From assembly GCF_030272615.1 (NCBI RefSeq), contig NC_081415.1:369091667-369155666 (forward strand): a stretch of 64,000 nucleotides of DNA, read 5' to 3'. Made by a program: the position numbers and the translations under genes. The stretch is from Cryptomeria japonica (lineage: Eukaryota; Streptophyta; Pinopsida; Cupressales; Cupressaceae). Below the pieces are notes generated by a model. The model saw only the letters and a list, made by a program, of their open reading frames with translations. It was not told the DNA's origin and made no database searches. Positions 23,340-35,200 of this stretch are shown here, in pieces. Positions within the stretch are counted from its first letter, which is position 1, and each line of letters starts with the position of its first letter.

Positions 23340-24100
23340 GTAGACACCTAAAATTATCTCGTCTAATTATTTAAGCCTAATTCTTCTATTAATTAAATGA
23401 ATCTTTATTTATTTAATTAATTCATTTATCCTCTTCTAGCCTTATTTCTCATTTAAATAAATACTTTTATTTATTTAAATTACCCTTTTCCTAAATTAAA
23501 TAAATATCTTATTTATTTAATTGATCCCACTTCCTCTATTAATTAAATAAATATTTATTTATTTAATTAATTCATTAGCCTTTTCTACCCATGACACATG
23601 CCATTCATCTCTTAATTCCTACATTACCTACCCTCTCATTATTTTCTTATTTCTTCTACCTACCCTCTAATGCTAGCCGACCATTTATCTTTTACACCTC
23701 TCAATATTATCCCTCCATTTCCTAAAGTGTCTTCTATATAAGGACATACTTCCTTCATTATCAATCCTCCTACGCATTCTAAGCTTCCCAAGCATTCTAG
23801 CATTCGAACTTTCATATGAAATCAAGCCTACTTGCAACCACATTTCTGTTCTTTGTTGAGCTCTTGTGCACACATAAAATATGAGAGAAAATATATCAAG
23901 CAAGATCAATGGAGATAGGAAGAATGGAGATTCAAACCCTATTGGACATGTGATGGTATCATCTTTGTGATTTTGCTGATTTACATTGTCTTAGGTAATC
24001 TTCATATGTTACGGTGGATCTTTGTTGTTGTTAGGCTAGGGTTTTGTGGTTGAATCTATTTTAGTCTTTCAATATTTTTGTTCCATTTTCACCATAAACA
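23340..24100 (+). repeat. Gypsy-type LTR with four AT palindromes
   Basis: It starts TGTAGACACCTAAAATT and appears to end CCATTTTCACCATAAACA (about 761 bases). TATA box TATATAAGG lies at about 23735-23743. U3 contains four imperfect palindromes of ATTAATTAAATAAA type (23390-23580). R/U5 resembles 18930-19160. Flanking bases do not give a target duplication, so the right end is approximate. Confidence 0.5.
23390..23580. repeat. Four consecutive AT-rich inverted repeats
   Basis: Each unit has arms such as AATTAAATAAA / TTTATTTAATT around a few central bases. Units start at about 23391, 23453, 23492 and 23539, so a spacing of roughly 40-60 bases. Confidence 0.8.
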
Positions 24101-25058
24101 AGTTCCATTTGGATACATATGAAAGTACCATATTACTTGAAGTTACTTTACTCTTTCTAGAGAAAATCATTTCTAAAGATCAAAATGAACATTGAAGTTC
24201 ATGGGCACCTCACTCAAGTGAAAGCATTCTATAATAAAGGAACCTTGAAGATCATGGGCACCTCACTCAATTGAAATCATTCTATAATAAAGACACTTTG
24301 AAGATCATGGACACATGCTATATATTGAAAATTTAGCCATCACTTTGAAATCCTCTACGTAGTGATTGGCTTTAGGTGATGCCATTAAGGGGGAGTGTAC
24401 ATGACACCACCTAGTGGCTAAATCCTAGATGTAAGACCTAATAGGCATAAGACATTTAGGAATTATATGCTCTAAATTCAAAATGCTTGGCCTTAGGTGA
24501 TGCCATTGAGGGGGAGTGTGCATGTCAATGACACCACCTAGTGGCTAAATCCTAGTTTTAAATCCTATGGATAGACATATGTCCTAATAGGTATGAAATA
24601 AGACCTATATAGGTATTAGTAAGTCCTTTAATCCTATAGATAGGCATATGTAAGTCCTTTTTTTTAAATACTATGGGTAGGCATTAGTAAGTCCTATAGG
24701 CACATTTGTGCTTAAGTCCTATGGGCATATTGTAAATTCTTCTCCTTGTAAATCTTCCACTTGTGAAAGCATTGTATTAAGTCCTACGGGAACTATGTAA
24801 TAAACCTAAGGAGAGGCTAATTTGAGGAGATCATGACTCCAATATAACTTTTTAAGACCTCATAGCATCATTTTTAAAACACTGGGATGAGAAATTATGA
24901 CGAGATGACTTTCATGTAATCCGGAATGCATGATCTTCATGTTGGCATATATTTGTGTCCCTATTTATCACTGTCAAAGAAGACTTACATTATTGGGGTA
25001 CTTCATTTTTTCTTTTATAGAAATTAACATGTGATCCCCTATTAACATTAAGGGGGAG
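24101..25058 (+). mobile_element. 3' internal remnant of a copia-like element
   Basis: Non-coding or very degraded sequence upstream of a copia-like 3' LTR. Short phrases are repeated (GATCATGGGCACCTCACTCAA at about 24190-24320 recurs). A 60-70-base block is duplicated (about 24368-24430 and 24489-24556), each copy containing GGGGGAGTG, so there are three polypurine tracts including the one at 25050-25058. No reverse transcriptase is visible. Confidence 0.5.
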
Positions 25059-25580
25059 TGTTAGAACATAATGTTATTAGGGATCACATCCTTATAATAT
25101 TTATATATAATGTTCTAATATAAGGTTATAAAATCTTATATATTATATTCTTTATAAGCATATCCCATTTGAAATAATTATAATCTAATAATTATTAGAT
25201 TATTAATTATTTATGAGTGGGGGCTATTGAAAAGGTGTGACTAGTGAAGCCACCCTTCCTCCTATATTTAAGGAGGTTCTCTCTCATTTGGGAGTGGTGA
25301 GAATTTGGAGCTTTATGGTGAGTTGTATCACTATGCACACGAGGTATTATTGGCCATGTGGAAGTATTGGAGGAGTGTCCCTAGGTTCGAGTCTATTTTA
25401 TGATAGACTATATTTGTAAGTGTTTTAATAAAATGATGATTTATGGAGTTTTTTACCCGAAAGGGTTCTCCCCATGTATATTTTGTGTAATGTGTACATT
25501 TATGCATGTATGATCCTCATTTCATTTATTTTATGATATTGTTTATAATAATTAGTATTCTAAGATCCTAATTTCTAACA
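25059..25580 (+). repeat. Copia-like 3' LTR
   Basis: A 522-base LTR starting TGTTAGAACATAATG and ending ATTTCTAACA, with inverted ends TGTTAGAA/TTCTAACA. It is preceded by AAGGGGGAG. It directly abuts the truncated integrase of G1, so this copia-like element interrupted G1; the flanking ACATG (25581-25585) would be the target duplication. The matching 5' LTR is not in the window. Confidence 0.8.
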
Positions 25581-26235
25581 ACATGCCAATCTCTTCCAGC
25601 ATCATTGACTATCTTTTTCAAAATTTTCAAAATGGTCTTGTTAGATGCTTTTGCCTGACCATTCCCTTGGGGATAATAAGGCATGGAGAACTTGTGCTGG
25701 ATCTAAAATTTCTCACAGAGCTCTTGTACATCTTGATTTTTGAAAGTTTGCCCATTGTTAGTGATGATAGTCATAGGAATTCCATAGCGACATATGATGT
25801 AGTTCAAGATGAAAGCGACTATCTGTTTTCTTGTGACATTTACAAGAGGTACTACTTCAATCCATTTGGTAAAGTACTCGGTAGCTATGAGAATAAATTT
25901 GTGAACATTGAATTTTTCATACTAGGTCTAGACCCCATTGACAAAAAGGCCAAGAAATGGCTAAAGCATGAAGCTCTTGAGCTAGTGCGTGTATAAGATT
26001 TTTGTGGATTTGACACTGCTTGCACTTTTTGGTGAATTGAAAACAATCTCTCTCCATAGTAGGCCAATAATAACCCAATCGTATGAGTTTCTTCAAGAGA
26101 GTAAGGCCACTTGAATGAGTACCACAAATACCATTATGAAATTCATTTAAATCCTTCTCAGATTCTTCCTGCTCAAGGAATCTAAGGGAGTACCATCCAC
26201 ACCTTGTCTATAGAGTGTATCCGCAACAATAGTGT
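25581..26235 (-). pseudogene. G1 gypsy integrase (3' part lost)
   Basis: Integrase of gypsy element G1. The zinc-binding part is readable (HNGICGTHSSG ... CKQCQ), and the core has GLDLV with the first catalytic Asp. The second Asp is changed (ITNNGQ instead of TDNG), and the Glu is changed (GNGQAKASNKT instead of GQAE). Both changes are G-to-A in the coding strand and would abolish strand transfer. Stops interrupt the frame. The copia-like LTR at 25059-25580 removes the end. Confidence 0.8.
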
Positions 26236-27674
26236 AATGAGCAGATTGTCAAATAATTTTTTTCTTTTGATTTCTTGATAGGTCAGGAGGGAGGGTATCG
26301 TCTTTCGGATAGGTATAGATTTGACCATAGTGGGAAGAATTAGGTCCAACTAGGTGACATATGAGTTGGGTATCAAGATAGTCATAAAAAGGATAAAACA
26401 ATTCTTCCACCAAGAATTCGTAATGGTCTTGGTTTTCCTGTATCTGGAGAAAAGAGGCAATTGTAGCCATGACATCTACTACTTTATTGTTAGTCCTTGG
26501 AATTTGTTCAAAAGAAATGTCCAAAAAATACTTTTTGAAGCCATCAACCATATTTTTTTAAGGCATTAGTTTATCATCTTTGGTTTGGTAATCATCGTTG
26601 ACTTGATTGATGACCAAATGAGAATCTCCAAAAACTTGTGATGTTCCATTCTATAGCCATCTTGATCCTTGTGACTAATGCCTTGTATTTTGTCATATTG
26701 TTGGTGCAGGGAAAATTTAGTCTGTATGCTTTTAGGATGGTATGACCCTGAGGTGTGGAAAATAGCAAGCCTATTCCCAATCCATCGTGTGTGTAAGAAC
26801 CATCAAAATACAATTGCCAAGTTTTTTTGTTGACTGTGAGGACGTCAGCATCTAGAAATTCAACGTACAATGGATGATCATCATGGAGTGGTGCTTTTGC
26901 TAGTTGGTTAGTGATCACTTGCCCTTTGATAGCTTTTCGATCAATGTACTCAATATAAAACTCACTTAAAACCATTACCCATTTTGCTAATCTACTTGTT
27001 AATTATGCCTTGTTGAGAAGATACTTCAATGGATCAATTTTGTCTATCAGCTTCACTGAATGAGTTATCATATAGTGTGACAGCTTTTGGGATGCAAACA
27101 CTACCACTAAGCATTCTTTCTCAATAGGTGATTAGTTGATCTCATATCCAACTAAGGTCTTGCTGATGTAACAAATGACTCGTTCTTTTCCGTCATGATC
27201 CTGTCCTGTGAGAAGAGCTCCTGGTGATGTATCTATAGCTAATATGTAAAGCAACAATGGTTTTCCTTCGATTGGTGACATCAACACACATGGATTCATT
27301 AGGTACTCTTTTATTTCATTGAAGGATTTTTCAAATGTGTCATCCCATTTGAATGGAACATTTTTATGCAACAGATGAGTGAAAGGATGACATCTATCAG
27401 CTAGTCAGGAGATGAACCTTCTAATGGACTCAAGTATTCCTTGAAGCAATTTTAGATGATTGATGTTTTTCAGTGATTCCATTTCCATGATACTTTCACT
27501 TTAGCTAGATCTACTTTGACACCTCGTGTTGAAATAATATATCCTAAAAGTTTGCCAGATGTGATACCAAATGCACATTTCTTTGGATTTAGCCTTAGTT
27601 TGTACTTCTCTAGGTGGTCAAAGATCTTCCCTAATATTTCTAGATGTGCTTCTTTAGCATGTGACCACCAATGT

Positions 27675-27686
27675 ATCATCAACATA
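27675..27686 (-). other. G1 RT catalytic box YVDD
   Basis: TATGTTGATGAT on the minus strand encodes YVDD, the two Asp of the polymerase active site. Confidence 0.85.
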
Positions 27687-27876
27687 ATCTTCCATGAAGG
27701 TATGCATCATATCATGAAAAATTGTCATCGCCCTTTGGTATGTAGCACTTTCGTTCTTGAGTCCAAAAGGCATTACATTCCAAGAGAAAGTAACCCACAA
27801 AAATGTGAACATTGTCTTCTCTTGATCTGCTATTTTGATTTGATTATAGCTTGATAAAATATCCATGAGAGAAAAC

Positions 27877-27891
27877 ATGACGTGTCCAACT
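27877..27891. repeat. Target-site duplication (left) of the LINE fragment
   Basis: ATGACGTGTCCAACT, identical to 28679-28693. Confidence 0.95.
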
Positions 27892-28678
27892 GTTTTTGAT
27901 TAAGTAAAAATAGGTTTTAAGGGACCCGAAACCCGATTACATTCGAAAGATATTCAAGAAGGAAACAAAACAAGACAACTGCAAAAGACCAGCAAAAAAA
28001 CCAACAATAGAGAAAGGGACAGCAAGAGGCTAGCAAGAAATTGGCCCCAAGCCCAGCATTACAAGTTAATTAAAAACTCTTCATAGTTTCCTCAGCATTC
28101 TGTACCAAGAGCATCATCGCCTTGGCTGCTTCCCTCAGGTTGTTGTTTTCCTATCCCAGCTGGCTCTCTTTCATTTTGGTGTCCTTCCCAATAGTGGTCT
28201 GCCTAGTTCTGCGTCTAGGGTTCTGGTGGGTGGGGCTAGAGGTTGGAGCATCTTCTATAATTACCAGGTTCATATCTTGATTTTTCTTTTCCAAATGATC
28301 CACCAAAGCATTCATATTCTGGGAAGAAACTTTAAGGACCTGGAGGCTGTGGTTCATGAGGCTTTTCAAAGCCTTCTCATTACAGGCGATCTGGGTGTTG
28401 GTGTTGTCTTTGTCCTCCTCCACCTGCTCTTTCAGAGTTCTAATAACATCCTCCAAATGTTTCAGGTCCCCTTTGATCATATCTTTCTCCAACCAGTCCT
28501 CCATCACCATTTCCTCCTCAACTTCACTATTTTCCGTATCCTCATTCTGTTTCCCAGAGTCAGAATTCTTAATCAGCTTATTAATCTTATCTTCTAGCTC
28601 CCTCTGCTTACCTTGCATATTGGTGATGTTTTCGACAACCCATTTCTAGAAATTGAAGGATTCCAGAGTGCAGTTACT
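27892..28678 (-). mobile_element. 5'-truncated LINE, same family as the 12-kb LINE
   Basis: A 787-base insertion in G1 pol with a perfect 15-base duplication. It contains only the last part of LINE ORF3 and the 3' UTR, which ends CCCTTAAAACCTATTTTTAC then TTAATCAAAA. The full-length LINE ends CCTTAAAACCTGTTTTTCA then TATTAATC, so the 3' end signature is shared. The 5' truncation is typical of target-primed reverse transcription. Confidence 0.9.
28070..28618 (-). pseudogene. C-terminal part of LINE ORF3 (coiled coil) in the truncated LINE
   Basis: A 155-codon frame plus a continuation after TAG. Coiled-coil, acidic N-terminal half (DWLEKDMIKGDLKHLEDVI), then SLMNHSLQVLKVSSQNMNAL, a PRRRTRQTT basic patch and NNNLREAAKAMMLLVQNA ending MKSF. 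The ORF at 41525-42160 has the same succession: SIAEQSLNILKALADN, PRTRTRGKKKEKK, ELKVAAANYDQLVNKV, ending LLKSL. This second copy supports ORF3 as a genuine LINE protein. Confidence 0.75.
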
Positions 28679-28693
28679 ATGACGTGTCCAACT
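28679..28693. repeat. Target-site duplication (right) of the LINE fragment
   Basis: Identical to 27877-27891 over 15 bases. Confidence 0.95.
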
Positions 28694-29274
28694 ATTAAGT
28701 CCACAATGATATCTATATTTAGTAGGGGAAAATCATCCTTCAGACACACTTAAATGAGATCTCTGAAATATGTGCACACCCTGATGGTTTTCTCTAGTTT
28801 TGAAATGAGAACTATATTTGATACCCATTCTGGATATGCTACAGGCCTGATAAACCCCACATCTAGTAATTTATTCAATTCTGCTTTGACCAATAAGGCT
28901 ATGTGAGGATGCATCTTTCTTAGCTTTTGTTTTATAGGTTTGGCACTTGGTGACACATTCAAATGATACATTATGAGATCAGGGTCCAACCTAGGCATGT
29001 CAGCATATGACCAGGAAAAATTTATTTGTTTCTCTTTGAAAAATTCAATATAGCCATGTTTTTCTTGCTTTGATAGTGATGTTGTTGGATGCAAATTCTT
29101 CGGTTTGTCTGATGTACCAATATTGACTGCTTCTGTTGGCTCAATCAAAATAGAAGTTCTTTCCTGGTAGTACTCGGGTAGAGTGTCAAATCTCCCATCC
29201 TCTTGTGCCTCAAGGAGGTTTTCACCATCAGATATGCCCCTTCTTTTTACTTTTCCTTGATCTAATGTTGCCAT

Positions 29275-30223
29275 TAAATGGTTTTCAACATTAGACTTGA
29301 CATTTGTTTTTTTCTTTTTACTTTTGCAACTGAGAGATTTGTACCCCCTCGAGTAGAAGATGCGTTACTGGATTCACTAGTGGAAGTTGTTTTAGGCTCT
29401 ACTACATTGAGGTATAAGGTAATGGCATGATTGTCAGGGAAGGTATCTATCTCAACAGTTCCATCATTCTCCTCGATAAGCTTGGGATACACTAAAGGTA
29501 AAGAATTGTCAGATTGTTGTGTGTTAAGGGCATTAAAGGTCAAAATGGAGATATCAAAGTCTTCAATGATTATTTCTAAGTCTAAGATGTTACTCTCCTC
29601 AGAATGGCCTCTCATGAGTAGTTCCTGATCATCCTCAACGAAGTCAAAATCAATATCTTGTGATTCTAATTCAAGTGATCTGTACTCTGATGTTTGTCCT
29701 TCATATGAGTGAGCTATATTGACATCAACATATTTTGCATAACATGAACCCTCAAAGGATTGTTCAGGGTGATAGGAATCCCATTCCCACTCATTAGAAT
29801 TTGTTTCACTAGAAGCTCATAATTTGAAGATTTTCTCATAAAGGTTATGAGTATCTTCTTCTCACTTTTTTGTATGTTCCTCTTGTCTTCTTTCCTCTGC
29901 TTCTTCCTGTTGCCTACAAGCCACTTCTTCCTATTGATTGCAAATGGATTCTTCTTGCTATCTGCAAATATTTTCTTCTTGTTGCTTATGTGCAACTTAT
30001 TCTTCTCTCTTAATAGAAAGTTCTTATTATTGTCATTCATATTCCTCTTCTTGTTGTTGACAAGTTGCTTCTCCCTGTTGTGGATCTACATTTCTCTGTC
30101 TGAATCCTAATCTTGATTTATCCTTAGGATGTTGAGAAGGCGGTTGTATCAGTTTTGAGATACCTTCTTTTATTTTTACTACATGACCATTGCCACCATA
30201 TCCCATTTTCATCATGATATCAT
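29275..30223 (-). pseudogene. G1 gypsy linker region with G-patch
   Basis: Between protease and RT of G1. Just inside the junction with element C is a G-patch-like segment (IMMKMGYGGNGHVVKIKEGI then HPKDKSRLGF, about 30218-30110). It is followed by a Gln/Glu/Lys/Asn-rich repetitive stretch (30100-29850) and the acidic ORF 29615-29274. The first base pairs continue directly from 51414 across the C insertion: EEYGKRYD joins IMMKMGYGG when one copy of ATCAT is removed. G-patches are glycine-rich RNA-binding modules found in some retroelement proteins. Confidence 0.75.
30219..30223. repeat. Target-site duplication (left) of element C
   Basis: ATCAT, identical to 51409-51413. Confidence 0.9.
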
Positions 30224-30353
30224 TGATGAACTTATAAGGCACTGAGAGGGTGGGGGGGTGAATTAGTGCAAGTAAAAATAATACAAATATGATTATCAAT
30301 TTCACCAACTTAAAACTCAATAGGAATATAAGAAATAACACAAAGTAAGAAAT
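30224..30353 (-). repeat. 3' LTR of element C, distal piece
   Basis: Starts TGATGAACTTATAAGGCACTG as does the 5' LTR at 50160, with the G-run/TGAATTAGTGC hairpin region. The LINE starts after 30353. Together with 42349-43483 it makes the full 3' LTR. Confidence 0.9.
30337..30353. repeat. Target-site duplication (left) of the LINE
   Basis: AACACAAAGTAAGAAAT, matching 42349-42365 with one mismatch. Confidence 0.9.
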
Positions 30354-30408
30354 TATTGCAACTTTCCAGAGTTAGCAACTTTTCAGCATACATTCCAGAG
30401 TTAGTGAC

Positions 30409-32219
30409 ATGGAAAGCTCGTGTGGAGGTGGAGTTAGCGATAATGGAAGAATTTAAATTTCAAATTCTCTGCAAGGCAGGAAACCTAGTTCCAATGGTGG
30501 GAGTGGCCAGAATGATGGAGTTGGTCCTATGGCAGAGAAGGACAAGCCTCTGGATATTCCACAGGCTGATGATTTCCTGCAGGCTGATGGTACTCTGCCA
30601 GAGAAGAATGTGAATTCTGGAAACACAGTGGGGGGATCCAGTGAGGGGTCCAACTCAAGTGAAGAGGTCTTGGAGAATGGAAAAGAATCTAGAAAGTGGT
30701 CATCCCTCTTTGGAACTAGACCATCTAGAAAATCCTCTTTACCTCCTGTCAAGAATATATCGAACCATACTGGTGGTAAGTTCACTATTTCTATCCCTGA
30801 TTTGGTTCTAGAACATAATATAAGAAGTATGTCAAACTCCCTGGTAGGTAAATTTATGGGACCACGCCCAAATATCAAAGTTGTAAGGGCTTATGTCAAA
30901 TAGAAATGGGCTTTGAAAAGTAATGTTGAAATTTTGGCACTGCCAAAGGCCTCCTCACCTTTGATTTTTCATGTGAAGAAGATAAAATAAGGATCCTCTA
31001 TGGTATTCCTTGGATGGTTGGAAAGACAGCTCTGGTCCTTCAAAAATGACACCCAAATCTAAACATGAGTGACTCACTTCTTGAGAAAGTCCTAGTTTGG
31101 GTTAAGTTACTAGGTCCACCTCTTGAGTATTGGGCAGAAAGCATTTTTTCAGGAATAGCAAGCTCTTTTGGTGATCTCCTCTCAATAGACCCAGTCACAG
31201 CTTCAAGAAGAAGGCTCACTCATGCCAGATTTTGTGTAGGTATAGCTCATGATGTAGATATGCTGGAACAGATAGACATAGTGTCAAAGTTGGGAACGTG
31301 GAAACAACATATTGAATATGAATCCATCCCCTTTGCTTTATTTCACTACAAGAAAGAAGGTCACTGGGATAAAATTCATCCTCTCAAGCCTAAAGGGGAG
31401 CACAAGAAAGCCAAATCTTCAGTTGAAAGTAAAAAGTCTCCAGAGAAAAAGATATGGCAAGTCAAAAACTCAAAAAATAACGAAACTGACTTTGTTGATA
31501 CCAATTGCTTTGGACCCTTGGGGGAAAATAAGGAAGTGGTCTCCTCAACCTCTGTCTCTAGTCTCCCCACCCTGGAAGCACTGAGGAACGATGAAATGAA
31601 AGTAGACAACCCCTTGGTAGGGCAGATCCAAATATAGGAATTTAAAGAACAGTCAGAATCTTCAAAAGAAAACGCCGAGATGGTAATTGCTGACACTTGG
31701 TCAGTAAGGAAGCACCTAATGCAGAGGATCAAAAGGATGAGTATACTAAGGATTCTGAACAACCTGAGGAAGGGGAGATTACTAGCTCTCAAGAAGAAAA
31801 GAATGACTCTTCCCCGCTTATGATAAGGTCTAAAATGCAAGAAGCCCATAAATGTGCCATATTGGGTATGAACCTCTCAGATTCAGACCAAACCTCTAAA
31901 ATAGTCAATAGTTTTTCACATGACTCTAGATCTCCTAACTGGGGTAATTAAGAAGAAATTTCTATAATTCTCGGCAACCCTAGAGCGGTTCTTGAGAAAG
32001 AAGCTGACTAGAAAATTCCAAAATACAGGAATAAAAAAAGGATCCACTCCCTCGGCTTCCCAATTAAGGAAGTCTAGTAGAATTTCTCAAGTTGATGTCA
32101 AGTACATCTCCTCATCCCTAGGACAACATTCTAACCACAAAGTCAGAGACAAGGAGGCCAACAAGAACATAGCAGACAGGACTCAGAAGACTCTGAAGGA
32201 GTTAGGAATTGGTAAGTAA
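30409..32219 (+). pseudogene. LINE ORF1: DUF4283-like nucleic-acid-binding protein
   Basis: The ORF1 protein binds LINE RNA. Start ATG at 30409 (MESSCGGGVSDNG); the region is broken by a stop near 30451, another at 30901 and several frameshifts. The DUF4283-like region (about 30830-31260) reads SLVGKFMGPRPNIKVVRAY, then WALKSNVEILALPKGL, VLVWVKLLGPPLEYWAES and SRRRLTHARFCVGI. The zinc knuckle expected next is degenerate (LFHYKKEGHWDKIH keeps GHW but has no Cys). The C-terminal part is Lys/Ser-rich and acidic. It ends GIGK at TAA 32217-32219, two bases before the ORF2 ATG. Confidence 0.8.
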
Positions 32220-32221
32220 CT

Positions 32222-35200
32222 ATGAAGATTATCTCTTGGAACATTAGGGGACTAAATAATCCCCACAAGCATGATATTATTAGGAATATGATAAGGGATA
32301 GGAAACCTAGTATTTTTCTTATTCAAGAAACTAAGATGAGTAGAGAAAAGGTTGAATCTTTAAAATTCTTTAAATCTGGGAGTATTAATGGTGGCAGCTC
32401 GGAAGGTGCCTCTGGAGGCGTTGCAACTATTTGGAATCTCAATAATGTTAAAGGTCATGTTCTTATTCAAGAAAATAATTTCTCTTGCATTAAATTTGAC
32501 CATTTAAAAGATGGAACATCGTGGGTCCTCACTAATATATATGCTCCTAATACCTTGAAAGCCAAAAGCATTTTTTGGAAAAAACTAATGGAAATAAGGG
32601 ACAACTTCAAGAACCTTAGCTAGCTGGTCATGGGAGACTTCAACACCCCTTTGAGAGAGGAGGAAAAATTTGGTGGAAGCCCCTCTTAGCTGGAAAGTAG
32701 ATTGGCCCTCATGGATTTTATAAACACTTAGGCTCTTAATAATGTGGAGATACAAGGATGCAATTACACTTGGACTAATAGGAGGACTAGAAATGACCTT
32801 ATTCAAGTTCGCCTTGACAGGGCTCTAATTTCTGATGATTGGTACATACATTATTTATGTTCTCTATTTTCTCACATCTGGGCTGGGTCTGACCATTATC
32901 CTATAAACTTTTTTGCTGACCCCTTAAATAGAAGAAGGCATTTTCCTTTTAAATTTGAAAAAATGTGGACTCTTCATCTAGATCTCACCCATAAAATTTA
33001 GGAAGTTGAGGGCACTGCCATGTATAGAGTTGTGAAGAAACTCAAAAGCATCAAAGATAATATAAGGTCTTGGAACAAATCTAGCTTCAGGAATATTTTT
33101 TAGGGTAAAAGTAAAATCCAGGAAGACCTAAATAAAATATAGGTCCAAATTTAGAAGGATGGTTTCTCTACTGTGTCTATTGTTGAAGAAAATGAGATTC
33201 TTAAAAAATACCATGAAATCATTGCCAAAGAAGAAATTTTTTGGAAGTAGAGATCTAGATGTATATGGCTAAAGGAAGGAGATAAGAACACTAGTTTCTT
33301 TCATATGTCAACTATCAAACATAAAGCGGCAAATAGGATCAAAAAACTAGTAGTGGACAATGGGGAGCTGGTTAAGGAGGATGAGATAAGAGATGAGACC
33401 AAAAGATTATTCTCTGATCTTCTTTGTAGAGATCAAAGGCTAGATGTTGATGCTCAAAGTTCTTTCCTTAAGAATATTCCTTGCCTCATTGATGAGCAGA
33501 AGAATGCCTCCCTTAATTCTATACCTTTGAACTTGGAGATCAGAAATGTTGTCTTTTCTTTTGATGGTAACAAAGCCACCAGACCCAATGGCTTCCCCAT
33601 GTTCTTCTTCCAAGAATTTTGGGATATTGTTGGGAAAGATCTTTCCAATTGGGTTAAAGAATTTTTTGGGGCTAGAAGACTTCTGAAAGAGATTAATGGC
33701 ACCTTCATTGCTTTAATCCCCAAAATTCAAGGTGCTGACTCCATGGATAAGTTTAGGCCAATTAGTTTATGCAATTCTTTTTATAAGATAATCTCAAAGG
33801 TCCTTACTTCTAGACTCCTGACTGTCCTTCCTTGTCTGATTAATCATTCTTGATTCTATTATAACAGTCCATGAGAATATTCATTCTCTTGTTATGGCTA
33901 AGAAGCAGGGTTTCATCCTTAAGCTTGATCTCTCTAAGGCCTATGACTGGGTTGATTGGTCTTTGCTCATGAAGGTCCTATTGGCTTATGGCTTCTCTAT
34001 CAAATGTGTGGACCTCTTCAAGCATCTCATCACCTCTACCTCCTTTGCTGTCCTTGTCAATAGGTCTCCCTCTTCCTTCTTTCAAGCTTCTAGAGGATTG
34101 AGACAAGGGGATCCCATTCTCCAATTCTCTTCATTATCATGGCTGAATGTTTTGGTAGCTCTATGGAAAGTATGGTGATGAGAGGAACTTTTAAGGGTCT
34201 CCAACCTTCCTCAGCTAATCATATTTTCTCCCACTAATAGTTTGTGGATGACACCATTATCACGGGGGACTCAAGCATTTCAAAAGCCAGAATCCTAGAG
34301 GACACCCTTTGTATGTTCACTTCTGCTTCTGGCCATCTTATCAACTGGGTTGAAAGTGAAGCATTTTTCATCAACACTCCTGAGAGAAGACACCATAGAA
34401 TCAACAAAATTCTGGAATGTCAGATTGCTGATCTTCTTGCCACTTATCTTGGTCTCCCCTTGGGCATTGCTCCACCTGATTCCTTTTGGAGTTCTCTGGT
34501 GGACAATTTTCAAAGAAAGCTTGCTGGATGGAAAGGTTCTCTTCTAAGTCAGGTTGAAAAGCTTCAACTTCTGAAAGCTTCTCTTCAAAGCATACCTGTT
34601 TATGCCCTTAGCCTCTTTATAATTCCAATTAAGTATGCTGATGCAATTGAGAAAATTCAAAAAAAAATTCTTTGGTCAAGGGTTGAGGAAAAGAAAAGAA
34701 TGGCTTTAGTGGCTTGGGATAAGGTGTGCAGATCGAAAAATAATGGAGGTATGGGCCTGAGAAGAATTTGAACCCTCAATGAATCTCTCTTATCTAAACA
34801 GGTTTGGAGACTGTTCCACTCTGATAGTGAATGGTGTAAAATTTGGAGAAGTAAGTATTCTCTTTTGCCTTCTTCTCTTCCCTCTTTCATCAATTCTGAT
34901 TTAGGTATTAATGGGTCCCATATCTGGATTCATGCCTCTAAGTGTAAAGACAACATTGCTAGAGGGGTTGAATGGAGAGTTGGCAATGGTAGGAAAGTTA
35001 GATTCTGGGAGGATCCCTGGCTTTTTGATAAGTCTCTGATTGATATCCCTGAATGGGCCCCTTTTTCTTCCCCCTGTATTAGAGTCTTTGGCTCCTTGGT
35101 TGAGGGGTATTGGATAGGAGATAAATGGTAGAACATTGAAAGTATTCACCTTGACCTAATCAATTTTAGAATCATCTTTCTTCTACTTGGTTGAACAATG

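Larger units (their letters stand above)
26240..29274 (-). pseudogene. G1 gypsy reverse transcriptase and RNase H (interrupted by a LINE fragment)
   Basis: Central pol of G1. Reading down from 29274: a linker, then the N-terminal RT segment (MYHLNVSPSAKPIKQKLRKM, LLDVGFIRPVAYPEWVSNIV). Next is the LINE fragment (27892-28678, with its 15-base duplication), then FSLMDILSSYNQIKIADQEK, VMPFGLKNESATYQRAM and YVDDTLV (27675-27686, catalytic box present), with LLGYIISTRGVKVD after it. RNase H has YFDGS (26780s) but the expected Glu is replaced in MTKYKALV (normally AEYEAL). Several frames are needed, so it is inactive. The rest before integrase (26551-26249) is the usual connection region (EFLVEELFYPFYDY). 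Confidence 0.85.

Noticed and set aside
28226-28649. Plus-strand ORFs with hydrophobic and Ser-rich composition
   Set aside because: They are the reverse reading of a Glu/Lys-rich coiled coil (LINE ORF3), which always yields Phe/Leu/Ser-rich shadows.
30453-30878. Minus-strand ORF over LINE ORF1 (also 31376-31849)
   Set aside because: Antisense shadows of LINE ORF1, whose motifs are on the plus strand.
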